In this document: piece by piece, positions 1 to 9,270 of the stretch
Layout of the letters: the number at the start of each line of letters is the position of its first letter
Position numbering within the stretch: position 1 is the first letter of the stretch
Source: an uncultured Gammaproteobacteria bacterium
GTDB taxonomy: Bacteria > Pseudomonadota > Gammaproteobacteria > CAMYKB01
Assembly: GCA_947258875.1 (NCBI GenBank)
Contig: CAMYKB010000006.1
Span: forward strand, 23,736-87,735
DNA length: 64,000 bases
Reading direction: 5' to 3'
Made by a program: the position numbers and the translations under genes
The notes under the pieces: generated by a model
What the model was told of the DNA's origin: nothing
Databases searched by the model: none
Seen by the model: the letters and a program-made list of their open reading frames with translations, nothing else

Positions 1-976
1 CCTTCTGCCAATGCATGAGTTGCGTTTGATCGAAACGCGCGGGCGCGCGCCCCAGGCGCGGTGTTTCAAAATAGCGTGCCAGTTCCTCAAGCGGTAAGAA
101 GCCATCATGGCCTTCGTAGGCATGACCCAGCCGCGCCAGATAGTTATTGAGCGCAATTGGCAGGTAACCCTGTTCACGCAAATCACGTACGCTGAAGGCG
201 CCATGGCGTTTGGATAGCGGCGCACCATCGTCGCCGACTATCAGTGAGATATGCCCGTATTCAGGGGCGTGCAGTCCCAAGGCTTTCAGCAACAACAACT
301 GCCTTGGCGTATTAGTAAGATGATCTTCGCCCCGCAGAACGTGACTGACATCCATCAGTGCATCGTCCACTGCGTTGGTAAAGAAGAATGCTGGCGTGCC
401 GTCGGAACGGCGGATGATGAAATCCCCGATATCAGCGGTTTTGTACTTTTGCCGGCCACGCACCAGGTCAGCGAATTCCACCACCTCATTATCCGGCACA
501 CGGAAACGCAGGCTCGGTTGCAAGCCCTGATCGAGCTTCGTCTGCACTTCTTCTTTACTCAGGCGCGCACAAGTGCCCGCATAACGCGGTGGCTGACCTG
601 CCGATAATTGCGCCTTGCGTACCAGTTTCAACTCCTGTGCCGAGCAAAAGCAGGGATACGCCATGTCTTTAGCGATCAATTCATCATAATAGTGTTGATA
701 AAGTTCAAGCCGCTGCGACTGCTGAAATGGACCCTGCTCATCATCCACGCCCGGCCCCTGCTGCCAGTAGAGTCCCAGCCAACCGAGATCATTTTCCAGC
801 GCCGTTTGAAATTCTGGGCGGCTGCGTTCCTGATCGGTGTCCTCAATGCGCAACAGGAATACACCGCCCTCTTTTTTGGCCAATAGCGCGTTAAACAAGG
901 CCGTACGGACGTTCCCGATATGGACATAGCCCGTTGGACTCGGCGCAAAACGCGTTTTTGTTTTTAAATCAGACAT
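1..976 (-). CDS. gltX: Glutamyl-tRNA synthetase, N-terminal part (cut by window edge)
   Basis: Charges tRNA-Glu with glutamate in the cytoplasm. I translated it by hand from an ATG at 976-974; about 325 codons are visible before the sequence runs off the left edge, so the C-terminal anticodon-binding part is missing. The class I signature is clear: [12 protein letters not shown] with the HIGH-type motif at residues 19-21, LRIEDTD soon after, and the KMSKS-type loop as PLSKRHG near residues 253-259. The reading frame is open throughout. The last visible residues ([13 protein letters not shown]) match the stretch that follows the catalytic core in GltX. It is divergent from the cyclophilin-lpxH pair, separated by a repeat-rich spacer. 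Non-discriminating versus discriminating type cannot be decided here. Confidence 0.95.
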   Translation of the reverse strand, partial: MSDLKTKTRFAPSPTGYVHIGNVRTALFNALLAKKEGGVFLLRIEDTDQERSRPEFQTALENDLGWLGLYWQQGPGVDDEQGPFQQSQRLELYQHYYDELIAKDMAYPCFCSAQELKLVRKAQLSAGQPPRYAGTCARLSKEEVQTKLDQGLQPSLRFRVPDNEVVEFADLVRGRQKYKTADIGDFIIRRSDGTPAFFFTNAVDDALMDVSHVLRGEDHLTNTPRQLLLLKALGLHAPEYGHISLIVGDDGAPLSKRHGAFSVRDLREQGYLPIALNNYLARLGHAYEGHDGFLPLEELARYFETPRLGRAPARFDQTQLMHWQK

Positions 977-1208
977 GACGCGAATGGTAACGGAAAAAGG
1001 GAGTGGTGAGAATCAATGCTCACAGTAAAGACGCCAAGAACACAAAGGAAAACCGAACATTATTGCTATTTAACTTCAGCAGGCCGGATTTAGTACTGCA
1101 TAACCCTGGCTAGATGAGCGATTTTGATTTTAATTCCCTTTGGCGCGTGCCCGAGCATCGTAAAGCTTTGCCTGGGAGCCTGATAAGGGCGTGCGAGGGA
1201 ACGCGCGC

Positions 1209-1244
1209 GTTGTTCGCCAGCACAGGGACGTACTGGCGAACAAC
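1209..1244. repeat. Perfect 12-base inverted repeat with 12-base loop
   Basis: GTTGTTCGCCAG at 1209-1220 is the exact reverse complement of CTGGCGAACAAC at 1233-1244, leaving a 12-base loop. There is no T-tract on either side, so it does not look like an intrinsic terminator, and it lies far from both flanking genes. Confidence 0.7.
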
Positions 1245-1310
1245 CCCGGAGCCAAAACTGCGACAAATCAGCAGGACAGCCGATTTGCATAACCTTTGGT
1301 TACACGAAGG

Positions 1311-1334
1311 ACACGACTCATGGATGTGTCGTGT
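1311..1334. repeat. Palindrome centred on CATGGATG
   Basis: ACACGAC (1311-1317) pairs with GTCGTGT (1328-1334) around a core CATGGATG (1319-1326), with one T-T mismatch on each side. A second palindrome with the same core occurs at 48900-48915, which suggests a dispersed element rather than a site specific to one gene. Confidence 0.55.
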
Positions 1335-1532
1335 GAACCACAGTGGCCTTGAGCGACTCTGGAGCGGCATTTTCTTTGCTTCCTCTCTTAGTTGCAGTTG
1401 ACAAAGAAAGGAACTCGGCCGTCGGGACAGCCCCGGCAAAATAATCGTGGCGTTAGCCACACCCCCCTTTAGTTCATCCCCCCAAACCTTTATCATTGCC
1501 CTTCTTCAATCAATCACAGGTCCACTAACAGC

Positions 1533-2111
1533 ATGAAAATCTTCGTTAAATTCCTGCTCTTGATGGGCGCATTTACCCTCACAGGATGCAATAACATGGC
1601 AAACGCACAAAACCCCACTGTAGAGATGCAAACCAGCAAAGGCACCATTGTGGTCGAACTCTATGCTGATAAAGCCCCTGCAACTGTGGAGAGTTTTTTA
1701 AGCTACGCCCGGGAAGGTTTCTTCGATGGCACAGTCTTCCATCGCGTGATTCCAGGCTTCATGATCCAGGGCGGCGGATTCACTGCAGATATGATGCAAA
1801 AGCCCACAAAAGACCCGGTCAAAAACGAAGCCAATAACGGGCTGAAAAACGAGACGGGTACGCTGGCAATGGCACGCACTCCTGACCCACACTCCGCTAC
1901 CGCGCAGTTCTTCATTAATGTTGCCGACAATGATTTCCTTAATTTCAAGTCAGAGACCTCACAGGGCTGGGGTTACTGCGTATTCGGCAAGGTCACTGAA
2001 GGAATGGATACAGTCACCGCCATCACCAAGGTCCCGACCGGGAATTCAGGCATGCATCAGGACGTGCCCCAGGAGACCATCCTGATTGAAAAGGTCAGCG
2101 TTAACGAGTAA
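1533..2111 (+). CDS. Peptidyl-prolyl cis-trans isomerase, cyclophilin type, with lipoprotein-like signal
   Basis: A 192-residue cyclophilin that isomerises proline peptide bonds. The cyclophilin core starts near residue 30 ([15 protein letters not shown]). The active-site strand [15 protein letters not shown], the segment [18 protein letters not shown] and the late strand [16 protein letters not shown] are all present. Residues 1-19 are a hydrophobic leader ending in LTGC, a good lipobox with Cys19; an alternative cleavage after ANA is also possible. The product is therefore probably envelope-bound, unlike cytoplasmic PpiB. Its TAA stop is immediately followed by the lpxH ATG with no gap, so the two genes are almost certainly co-transcribed and coupled. 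The ATG at 1533 lacks a strong ribosome-binding site but gives the complete leader. Confidence 0.93.
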   Translation: MKIFVKFLLLMGAFTLTGCNNMANAQNPTVEMQTSKGTIVVELYADKAPATVESFLSYAREGFFDGTVFHRVIPGFMIQGGGFTADMMQKPTKDPVKNEANNGLKNETGTLAMARTPDPHSATAQFFINVADNDFLNFKSETSQGWGYCVFGKVTEGMDTVTAITKVPTGNSGMHQDVPQETILIEKVSVNE

Positions 2112-2834
2112 ATGCCCGACACCCTGTTTATTTCGGATTTACACCTGGACACGGAACGTCCTCATATCACCAGACTGTTTGGCGAATTCCTCAACACCCT
2201 GATCGGTCGCGCCGATGCGCTTTATATCCTTGGTGATTTATTTGAACACTGGATAGGTGATGACGCCCCGGACGTCGTCGCAACAGACGTCATCAAGGCA
2301 ATAAAGAACGTTACAGATAATGGCCTCCGGGTGTATTTCTTACACGGTAACCGCGATTTTCTCATCGGCAAGAAATTTGCGGCGGAAACAGGCTGCGTGT
2401 TACTGCCGGAAGCGGTCGTGATTGATCTATACGGCACTCCCACACTGATCATGCACGGCGATACCTTGTGCACGGATGATGTTGGCTATCAAAATTTCCG
2501 AAAAAAAACCAATAACAAGTTGCTGCAGAAACTAGTACTAACGCTACCCGTGAAAACGCGGCAATCCCTAGCCGCCTACCTGCGCAAGCGCAGCATCCAG
2601 GACACCCGCGATAAGGCAGATGACATCATGGACGTCAATTCACAGGCCGTAATCGATGCGATGCGACAATACCAAGTGCAACGCCTTATCCATGGCCACA
2701 CACACCGCCCTGCACGACACGAACTATTACTTGATGGCCAGGCGGCTGAACGTTTCGTGCTAGGCGACTGGTACGAGCAAGGTAGTGTATTGCGTTGTAC
2801 GCCAGAGGGCTGTGAACTCAGGAGTCTTGCTTGA
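2112..2834 (+). CDS. lpxH: UDP-2,3-diacylglucosamine pyrophosphatase
   Basis: Hydrolyses UDP-2,3-diacylglucosamine to lipid X and UMP, the fourth step of lipid A synthesis, at the inner face of the inner membrane. The 240 residues carry the calcineurin-like metallophosphatase series in order: FISDLHL (residues 6-12), GDLFEHWIGDD, HGNRDFLIG, MHGDTLCTDD and HGHTHRPA near the C-terminus. Length and motifs match LpxH, not LpxI. It begins directly after the cyclophilin stop codon, a pairing common in gammaproteobacteria. Its 3' end overlaps the converging lipoprotein gene by 17 bases, so antisense effects between the two transcripts are possible. Confidence 0.97.
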   Translation: MPDTLFISDLHLDTERPHITRLFGEFLNTLIGRADALYILGDLFEHWIGDDAPDVVATDVIKAIKNVTDNGLRVYFLHGNRDFLIGKKFAAETGCVLLPEAVVIDLYGTPTLIMHGDTLCTDDVGYQNFRKKTNNKLLQKLVLTLPVKTRQSLAAYLRKRSIQDTRDKADDIMDVNSQAVIDAMRQYQVQRLIHGHTHRPARHELLLDGQAAERFVLGDWYEQGSVLRCTPEGCELRSLA

Positions 2835-3594
2835 CGACACCTTCGGGTGTAAGGCTGATCACACGGTAGGCTTGTGGTACCTGGAATAACTCGCCGTCAA
2901 AAATAACATCCATCTTGTAATCCAGCAGTGTGCGCCTATAGCCGCGGTAGTCCCACTCCGCTATCGGGAAACCGTAATCGAGATGCTGGGTCGGCTTATA
3001 GATCAGGTTCGCCAACATACAAGGGGTTTGCATATCAAACGGTGTCTTATCGAGATTGGCCGCCTGCTCGCCAGCCAATGTCTGCAGGTAATCCCGCATG
3101 GCAAGACGTACGTCATCGAGCATGCCTTCGACGGCAATAACGTTATAGCACGGCTCACCATTGGCGCTGAGTGTGTGTTGCACTGGTGTTTTACCATCAA
3201 CGCGGGGAGCCATAGCATCCTGTTTGCTATCCTGACCAAATATAAGTGAGGATGGCGGTTCGATATCCACCGGCCGCCGCATTATTTTCAGTATCGTCTG
3301 GTCTTGATGTGTCACACTATAAATAGTGCCATCGCGTCGATCGAACAACAGAAAGTCACCCTCATCCCGTCCCTCATCCATACGCAGGTGACCAGCTGTC
3401 ACCAGGCTACGTGTCAGATACGGTTCGATCCCCTGCTCCTCTTCCTGAAAGGTCAGGGATATTGCAACAATTTGCGATGTGGCGGCTTGCGGGCCACCGC
3501 TTTGTGGTGCAGCGACTTGCGCATTATCAGTGGGTTTACAGGCGGCCATTATTACCAAGATCAACAATCCAATAAACCTGAACATCATTTTCAT
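2818..3594 (-). CDS. Conserved hypothetical lipoprotein
   Basis: A 258-residue protein with a short leader ending in the lipobox IMAAC, predicting a lipidated Cys19. The mature part starts with a Gln/Ala-rich linker, then a mixed segment with RDGTIYSVTHQDQTILKI, which could be one strand pair of a beta-rich domain. I do not recognise a family. The start ATG overlaps the stop of the upstream DUF455 gene by four bases (ATGA), which implies translational coupling, so it belongs to the same minus-strand operon as metZ, the glycerate kinase and the ferritin-like gene. Its 3' end overlaps lpxH from the opposite strand by 17 bases. Location in the envelope is well supported; function is unknown. Confidence 0.8.
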   Translation of the reverse strand: MKMMFRFIGLLILVIMAACKPTDNAQVAAPQSGGPQAATSQIVAISLTFQEEEQGIEPYLTRSLVTAGHLRMDEGRDEGDFLLFDRRDGTIYSVTHQDQTILKIMRRPVDIEPPSSLIFGQDSKQDAMAPRVDGKTPVQHTLSANGEPCYNVIAVEGMLDDVRLAMRDYLQTLAGEQAANLDKTPFDMQTPCMLANLIYKPTQHLDYGFPIAEWDYRGYRRTLLDYKMDVIFDGELFQVPQAYRVISLTPEGVVKQDS

Positions 3595-4409
3595 ACAGTA
3601 CTACTCCCGAGTAATTCCAGGGCCTGGAGTTCATCCTCGCTAAAGCCTGCCTTGATCCTGGCTTCATAATCAAACGGGCCGCGTAACTGACCCTGCACAT
3701 GCTTCTCGATCAAGCCACGAAAAGTAGGCTCAGGCTCAAGCCCCCTCTGCTTACAGGCCCATAAATACCATCGCGAACCAATGGCAACATGCCCGATTTC
3801 ATCACGCAGAATAATCCGCAGGATATCTGCGCTACGTTCATCACCCACCTGTTGCAGGCGCTCGATCATACCCGGTGTCACATCCAGTCCACGCGCTTCC
3901 AGCACACGCGGCACCAGCGCCATGCGTACCAGCACATCATCTGCCGTTTTCACCGCCATTTCCCATAAACCATTATGCGCGCTGAAATCACCATACTCTT
4001 GGTTCAACTCATTGAGACGCTCATTCAGCAGGCTAAAATGATACGCTTCTTCAGCAGCCACCTTAAGCCAATCAACATAGAACTCGTTCGGCATATCACG
4101 AAAACGATATACCACATCGAGCGCAAGATTAATCGCATTAAATTCGATGTGCGTAAGCGCATGCACCAAAGCTGCTCGACCTGCATTACTGGTTAACTTA
4201 CGCCGCGGCACATCGCGCGGAGGAACCAACTCTGGATGCGCAGGACGTCCGGGATCTGGAATCTCATGCAACGGATAATCAGCATCCCGCTGCATGTGCC
4301 CGGACCACCGCCCACGCAAAGCCGTTACGGCACGACATTTGAGTTCCGGCTCCTGAATCATCAAACAATGATAGGCAGCGGCGTAGAGATTATCAGGCAG
4401 TGTATCCAC
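3591..4409 (-). CDS. Ferritin-like protein of the DUF455 family
   Basis: A 272-residue all-helical protein of the DUF455 group, related to ferritin-like di-iron proteins. Candidate metal ligands are visible in the spaced helices HALTHIEFNAINLALD, EEAYHFSLL and RDEIGHVAIG, an E/H pattern typical of a ferritin-like four-helix bundle. The true substrate of this family is not settled; relatives of the tRNA hydroxylase MiaE have been proposed, which I cannot test. The gene starts with GTG at 4409, nine bases after the glycerate kinase stop, and ends overlapping the lipoprotein ATG. No signal peptide is present, so it is cytoplasmic. Family assignment is firm, role is open. Confidence 0.88.
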   Translation of the reverse strand: MDTLPDNLYAAAYHCLMIQEPELKCRAVTALRGRWSGHMQRDADYPLHEIPDPGRPAHPELVPPRDVPRRKLTSNAGRAALVHALTHIEFNAINLALDVVYRFRDMPNEFYVDWLKVAAEEAYHFSLLNERLNELNQEYGDFSAHNGLWEMAVKTADDVLVRMALVPRVLEARGLDVTPGMIERLQQVGDERSADILRIILRDEIGHVAIGSRWYLWACKQRGLEPEPTFRGLIEKHVQGQLRGPFDYEARIKAGFSEDELQALELLGSSTV

Positions 4410-4418
4410 GAGCAGACC

Positions 4419-5660
4419 CTAACTCTCCTGCCTAACCGCAACAACAAGATCCATAACGTTGGTTCCGCTGGGTCCGGTATGGATCAGATCGCCACTGGCT
4501 TCAAGAAACTCGCCCGCATTGGCTGCCTCAAGACAAGCCTCCACATCGAGCCCGGCAAGCTCACCCCGCAGAACCGTCTCGCCATCAATGAGCGCGCCTG
4601 CATCTTCGGTAGGGCCATCAGTGCCATCCGTACCTGCCGCCAACAGACACACATCGTCCCGGCCACGCAGGAGCTGTGCAGCCACCAGCGCGAAATGCTG
4701 ATTGCGGCCACCCCGACCCGGGGTTGGTGGAAGATGGACTGTGGTTTCCCCGCCCCAAATATGGATGCTCGGTTTTGAGTACAGCAATTGACGGCAAATA
4801 TGTTGCGCAGTGGTCGTTGCATCACCTCCAAGCATATCGCAATGCAGGGCCACATAGTTACCAATCTGCGACGCCCGGTGTGCAGCAGCAAGCTTGGCAT
4901 CTTCGAGTGTAGCTACCACATGGGTTTCGATATTTCTAAATGCCTCGCGCGATGGCGCCGAGACTGGCGGTACTCCCCGCAAATATTGTTGCACCTCGGC
5001 AGGCAACAACAGTTCACCCATCTTGTCTTCGGTGCCGCTCAACAAACCAGAACCAATAACTGCAGGATCGTTGTCTGGCACATCTGAGATAAACAACCCA
5101 AGCGCATACCGATTGGTGAGATAGCCTACCAGACCACCGCCTTTGATTAACGATATTGAACGGCGTACCCGATTCATTTCATTTATTGTCATACCGCTGG
5201 CAAGCATGGCCTCGGTAAGTTTTTGCAACTGATCCAGCCCAAAGCCTTGTGGCAATACTTCAACAAGGCTTGAGGCACCACCTGAAATCAGAAAAAGAAA
5301 GCGCGCATCGTCTGGAGAATCCTCGATGAAACGAACCAGGGCGGCACCCGCCGCAAGACTGGCTTCCCCGGGCAAGGGGTGGTCCGATTCGATACCACGG
5401 ATATGCGGATACGCCTGCAGGGAGGCATCCAGATGTCCATGCTTGGTGATGACAAGGCCAGCCTCTAGGACATCTCCGATCTCATTCAGTGCACCCAGGC
5501 TCATACTGCTGGCCGCCTTGCCAATAGCAACCAACCGATAACGCCCCTCCAGAACATGTTGCCGAAGGTAATCCCTGACTACTTTCTCCCCCGACACCCG
5601 CTCAAGAGCAGCCTGATAGATAGACAGGAGGTTATCGCGAACCGACTGGTCCATTGGCAT
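4419..5660 (-). CDS. Glycerate 2-kinase (type-2, MOFRL/DUF4147 family)
   Basis: Predicted to phosphorylate D-glycerate to 2-phosphoglycerate in the cytoplasm, linking glyoxylate or serine-cycle carbon to lower glycolysis. The 413 residues match the GckA/TtuD family: an N-terminal DUF4147 domain with LVAIGKAASSM, ESDHPLPGEAS, LFLISGGASSL and RRSISLIKGGGL, and a C-terminal MOFRL domain with WGGETTVHLP, GRGGRNQHFAL and AGTDGTDGPTEDAGA. Two ATG codons compete for the start (5660 and 5654). It sits five bases after metZ and nine before the DUF455 gene, so it is inside that operon. Members have also been annotated as hydroxypyruvate reductase; kinase is the better-supported name. Confidence 0.92.
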   Translation of the reverse strand: MPMDQSVRDNLLSIYQAALERVSGEKVVRDYLRQHVLEGRYRLVAIGKAASSMSLGALNEIGDVLEAGLVITKHGHLDASLQAYPHIRGIESDHPLPGEASLAAGAALVRFIEDSPDDARFLFLISGGASSLVEVLPQGFGLDQLQKLTEAMLASGMTINEMNRVRRSISLIKGGGLVGYLTNRYALGLFISDVPDNDPAVIGSGLLSGTEDKMGELLLPAEVQQYLRGVPPVSAPSREAFRNIETHVVATLEDAKLAAAHRASQIGNYVALHCDMLGGDATTTAQHICRQLLYSKPSIHIWGGETTVHLPPTPGRGGRNQHFALVAAQLLRGRDDVCLLAAGTDGTDGPTEDAGALIDGETVLRGELAGLDVEACLEAANAGEFLEASGDLIHTGPSGTNVMDLVVAVRQES

Positions 5661-5665
5661 TCCAG

Positions 5666-6871
5666 CTAATTCCGCAGCTTCAGGCCTTCAAGGCCGCGTT
5701 CCAGATCGTGTTTAATGTCATCGATGTCTTCCAGGCCAACCGCGATGCGCACCAAGCCATCGCTGATACCGGCATCGGCCCGCTGTTCAGGCGTTAGTCT
5801 GGCATGGGTGGTAGTAGCAGGGTGTGTGATCGTTGACTTGGTATCACCCAGATTCGCCGTAATCGAGAGTACGCGGGTTGCATCCATGACCTGCCAGGCG
5901 TTATCACGCCCGCCCACTAGCTCAAACGAGACGATGCCACCGAAGCCTGATTGTTGCCGCCTGGCCAGCTCATGCTGCGGGTGTGATGCAAGCCCGGGAT
6001 AAAACACTCGCTCAATCTGCGGCTGCGCCTCCAGCCACTCGGCCAGCAAGCCTGCCTGCTGTGAATGCGCACGCATACGCAGACTCAGGGTCTCCAGGCC
6101 TTTAGTAAATACCCAGGCATTGAACGGGCTCATTGTGGGCCCTGCTGTACGCAGGAATCCGTATACCTCCTTGCCGACCAACTCGCTATCACCAACCACC
6201 GCACCACCAATACAACGTCCCTGACCATCCAGATACTTTGTTGCCGAATGGATGACGATATCAGCACCCAGGCTTAAGGGTTTTTGTAATGCCGGCGTAC
6301 AAAAACAATTATCGACAACCAGTACCCGCCCTTTGTCATGCGCGAGCCGTGCAAGCGCCTCGATATCAACCAGCTCTGTCAAAGGGTTTGATGGTGTTTC
6401 CACAAACAATAACTTGGTGCAGGGGCGAATTGCATCTTCCCAGGCATTGAGATCGGATAGCGGGACATAACTGACACTAACGCCGAAACGAGCCATATAA
6501 TTATCAAACAACACCGTGGTCGAACCAAAAATGCTGCGCGAGGAAACAATATGATCGCCGCGGTGCAACAGGCCCATGCATGTTGCCAATATTGCCGCCA
6601 TACCCGAGGATGTCGCCACACACGACTCCCCCCCCTCCAGCGTTGCAAGACGCTCTTCGAAGGTGCGCACCGTGGGATTGGTAAAGCGTGAATAAATATT
6701 TCCGGGTTCATCGCCGGAGAAGCGTGCAGCTGCCTGAGCTGCGGTCTCGAACACAAAACTCGAGGTTGGGAAAATAGGTTCCGACTGCTCACCCTCAGAG
6801 GTTCTTACCTGGCCGGCACGCACCGCCAGTGTTTCAAAACTATAATTATTATCATCAAAAGACGTCATCAT
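5666..6871 (-). CDS. metZ: O-succinylhomoserine sulfhydrylase
   Basis: A PLP enzyme that makes homocysteine from O-succinylhomoserine and sulfide, giving direct sulfhydrylation in methionine synthesis. The 401-residue form starts at ATG 6871 (a second ATG follows at 6868); a longer frame begins at TTG 6892 but lacks support. The Cys/Met-metabolism fold is clear: YSRFTNPTVRTFEERLATLEGG, VETPSNPLTELVDI, and SATKYLDGQGR with the PLP-binding lysine. The motif set fits MetZ better than MetB or MetC, and it lies downstream of purF, as metZ does in Pseudomonas, which supports the choice. The spacer behind it contains the terminator of the preceding transcript, so metZ probably has its own promoter between 6893 and 7070. 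Confidence 0.93.
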   Translation of the reverse strand: MMTSFDDNNYSFETLAVRAGQVRTSEGEQSEPIFPTSSFVFETAAQAAARFSGDEPGNIYSRFTNPTVRTFEERLATLEGGESCVATSSGMAAILATCMGLLHRGDHIVSSRSIFGSTTVLFDNYMARFGVSVSYVPLSDLNAWEDAIRPCTKLLFVETPSNPLTELVDIEALARLAHDKGRVLVVDNCFCTPALQKPLSLGADIVIHSATKYLDGQGRCIGGAVVGDSELVGKEVYGFLRTAGPTMSPFNAWVFTKGLETLSLRMRAHSQQAGLLAEWLEAQPQIERVFYPGLASHPQHELARRQQSGFGGIVSFELVGGRDNAWQVMDATRVLSITANLGDTKSTITHPATTTHARLTPEQRADAGISDGLVRIAVGLEDIDDIKHDLERGLEGLKLRN

Positions 6872-6924
6872 TGCGTCCCCGCATAGAAACAATAGCTATT
6901 AATTCAAAAAAAACCTGCGGGCAC

Positions 6925-6957
6925 AAAAAACCCCGCGGAAGCAGCTAGAGCGGGGTT
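6925..6957 (-). terminator. Intrinsic terminator after the L,D-transpeptidase
   Basis: Read on the minus strand, AACCCCGC (6957-6950) and GCGGGGTT (6936-6929) form an 8-base stem with a 13-base loop, continued by a run of T (six A on the plus strand at 6925-6930). It lies about 120 bases past the L,D-transpeptidase stop and just before metZ, so it should separate the folC-purF transcript from the metZ operon. Confidence 0.8.
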
Positions 6958-7074
6958 CACACCTCTATTTAGCTGCATTTATTAAGCGCCCGCAAGCCGA
7001 GCTCAAATCGGCGCTTCAATTAATGCTAGATCAGGACTTCTATAAAGTCAAACACTACCTTGGTAAGACCGCTG

Positions 7075-7752
7075 TCACTCGGCGATCATCACCAGGGAAT
7101 ATCTCGGCAGCTTGTCAAACAGCTCAATGACATCCTCGTTGCGCATGCGCACACAACCCTTGGAAGCCGGTTGGCCAAGTAAGCCTTCCTCGTGGGTGCC
7201 GTGGATATAGATATAACGCACATGGGAATCGATATCGCCACCCTTATTGATGCCTGGCTCCAGACCATCCAGCCAGATGATACGAGTGGTGACATAATCG
7301 AACGGTGTACTCACTGGCTCATGGATGATATCGGCTATCTGCTGCGTCTTGTTGCGGCTCTCGAATATTGTGCCAGCTGGCGCATCTGCGCCGATTTTCT
7401 CAAGCACCTGGTGAATACCCAAGGGTGTTTGAAAACTGCCATCCTTGTTACCAATACCGTACTTCGATGTTGAAATAGAATAGATGTTCTCAAGCATGCC
7501 ATTGCGCATCAGATATAACTTTTGTTCGGAAACCCTGACGATGACCACAGCAGTCTGAGGGTATTCGGGATAGCGCTGCTGCAGATCGCTGATTATCGAC
7601 TGTATTGATTCGTCGGGCATCAGATATGGCATTAGAGGTTCAGCATCAGCCAGCGAGACAACCGTTGGCAAGCAAAACGAAGTAATCATAACTGCCAAGC
7701 CAATACTCCATAGGCGGATATTACACACTATTGTGCAGATCGATACATACAT
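7075..7752 (-). CDS. L,D-transpeptidase (YkuD domain), exported
   Basis: Likely catalyses 3-3 peptidoglycan crosslinks or attaches a protein to peptidoglycan in the periplasm. The YkuD core runs from about [17 protein letters not shown] to the catalytic segment [21 protein letters not shown], where the His and Cys nucleophile are in place; the residue before GC is Lys rather than the His seen in many family members. An N-terminal hydrophobic stretch ending SLADAEP looks like a signal peptide. The start is uncertain: the frame is open far into purF, and ATG at 7752, 7770 or 7782 would each overlap the 3' end of purF; I chose 7752 because it leaves a compact leader. It shares the purF transcript and ends ahead of the terminator at 6925-6957. 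Confidence 0.87.
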   Translation of the reverse strand: MYVSICTIVCNIRLWSIGLAVMITSFCLPTVVSLADAEPLMPYLMPDESIQSIISDLQQRYPEYPQTAVVIVRVSEQKLYLMRNGMLENIYSISTSKYGIGNKDGSFQTPLGIHQVLEKIGADAPAGTIFESRNKTQQIADIIHEPVSTPFDYVTTRIIWLDGLEPGINKGGDIDSHVRYIYIHGTHEEGLLGQPASKGCVRMRNEDVIELFDKLPRYSLVMIAE

Positions 7753-9226
7753 CGTCTCTGTCGCGTTCATTCTTTGAATCATCATTTCGCAACGCTTCCA
7801 GGCCCTCCAGATACTCCGCGGTAATATCGGTGACATACTCACCTGTAAAAACCGAACAATCAAAACGAGCCAACCTGGAATTACCTTTGTGCACCGCAGC
7901 AATCAGGTCATCGAGATCCTGATAAATCAGGCCATCTGCACCAATGAGACGACAAATCTCATCTTCATTGCGGCCATGTGCAATCAACTCACTGGCGGCC
8001 GGCATGTCAATGCCGTACACATTGGGGTAGCGGATGGCTGGCGAGGCGGATGCAAAATAGACCTTGCGCGCACCCGCATCACGCGCCATTTGCACGATCT
8101 CCCTGGAAGTCGTACCACGCACAATAGAGTCATCCACCAGCAACACATTCTTATCCTTGTACTCCAGGCTTATGGGATTCAGTTTCTGCCTTACCGATTT
8201 CTTGCGCTGTTGCTGGCCAGGCATAATGAATGTACGTCCGATATAGCGATTTTTGATAAAACCTTCGCGATAGGTGAGGTCAAGCTGAATAGCCAACTCA
8301 AGTGCCGCGGTGCGGCTGGTATCCGGTATCGGGATAACAACATCGATATCATGATCCGGCCAGATGCGCTTGATCTTCTTACCCAGACGTTTACCCATGC
8401 GCATTCTCGCCTTCTGTACATAGACATCGTCGATAATCGAATCCGGACGCGCAAAATACACATATTCGAAAATACAGGTACTATAGACCGGAGCTTGCGC
8501 ACATTGCTGCGTATGGCAATGCCCTTCGAGATCAATAAATACAGCCTCGCCGGGCTCGAGATCACTAACCAGCTCAAAACCCAACACATCCAGCGCAACA
8601 CTTTCCGAAGCAACCATATACTCGACACCGTCCCCGGTATCGCGTTTGCCATACACGATTGGCCGTATCCCATAAGGATCGCGGAACGCCAACACGCCAT
8701 AACCGGTTATCATCGCAACTACGGCATAAGCACCCATGCAACGCTTATGGACAGCTCCCACCGCAGCAAACACATCCTGTGCTTGTAATTTAAGTTTATC
8801 CTGCGTCAACAACTCATGGGCGAACACATTGAGCAGTATCTCAGAATCTGAATGGGTATTCAGGTGGCGACGATCCTGCAGGAATAATTCCTGCCGCAAC
8901 TCGCTGGCGTTAGTCAGATTGCCATTGTGCGCCAGAGTGATACCGAACGGCGAATTTACATACAAGGGCTGGGCTTCAGCGGAACTTGAACTGCCAGCTG
9001 TTGGGTAACGCACATGTCCAATGCCCACGTTACCTTGCAAGCGCTGCATGTGACGTGCCTGAAATACATCCCGTACCAGACCATTTGCTTTACGCTGATA
9101 CAAACGACCACTTTCATACGTCACAATGCCGGCAGCATCCTGCCCCCGGTGTTGCAAAACCGTAAGCCCGTCATACAACGCCTGGTTAACGGGCTGCTTG
9201 CCGACTATGCCTATAATCCCGCACAT
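7721..9226 (-). CDS. purF: Amidophosphoribosyltransferase
   Basis: First committed step of purine synthesis: transfers ammonia from glutamine to PRPP to give phosphoribosylamine. The 501-residue protein starts MCGIIGIVG, with the N-terminal nucleophile Cys2 exposed after Met removal. The glutaminase domain contains [19 protein letters not shown] and HSDSEI. The C-terminal phosphoribosyltransferase domain has the PRPP loop [15 protein letters not shown] and [14 protein letters not shown]. Size and motifs match the E. coli-type enzyme. It follows cvpA by 44 bases in the conserved folC-dedD-cvpA-purF order. The C-terminal coding region overlaps the start of the L,D-transpeptidase gene. Confidence 0.98.
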   Translation of the reverse strand: MCGIIGIVGKQPVNQALYDGLTVLQHRGQDAAGIVTYESGRLYQRKANGLVRDVFQARHMQRLQGNVGIGHVRYPTAGSSSSAEAQPLYVNSPFGITLAHNGNLTNASELRQELFLQDRRHLNTHSDSEILLNVFAHELLTQDKLKLQAQDVFAAVGAVHKRCMGAYAVVAMITGYGVLAFRDPYGIRPIVYGKRDTGDGVEYMVASESVALDVLGFELVSDLEPGEAVFIDLEGHCHTQQCAQAPVYSTCIFEYVYFARPDSIIDDVYVQKARMRMGKRLGKKIKRIWPDHDIDVVIPIPDTSRTAALELAIQLDLTYREGFIKNRYIGRTFIMPGQQQRKKSVRQKLNPISLEYKDKNVLLVDDSIVRGTTSREIVQMARDAGARKVYFASASPAIRYPNVYGIDMPAASELIAHGRNEDEICRLIGADGLIYQDLDDLIAAVHKGNSRLARFDCSVFTGEYVTDITAEYLEGLEALRNDDSKNERDRDDVCIDLHNSV

Positions 9227-9270
9227 AACGTTTTATACCTCGTGTAACTGCAACTGGCCCAGGAACTGAA

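Larger units (their letters stand above)
977..1532. other. Spacer of 556 bases rich in inverted repeats, no convincing gene
   Basis: No reading frame here looks like a protein gene; the frames that exist have arginine- and cysteine-rich, low-quality translations. The spacer holds a 12-base perfect inverted repeat (1209-1220 with 1233-1244), a palindrome centred on CATGGATG (1311-1334) and a short stem GTGGC-GTTA-GCCAC (1447-1460). The stretch about 1375-1440, with TTTCTTTGC and ACAAAGAAAGGAACTCGG facing each other, resembles the degenerate non-coding foldback repeats found between genes in many gammaproteobacteria. I infer a decayed repeat cluster. The promoters of gltX and of the cyclophilin gene must also lie here, but no clear -35/-10 pair was found. 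Confidence 0.5.

Noticed and set aside
1114..1401. 95-residue frame in the gltX-cyclophilin spacer
   Set aside because: No ribosome-binding site, translation passes through two inverted repeats and a repeat-like block, and composition is unlike neighbouring genes.
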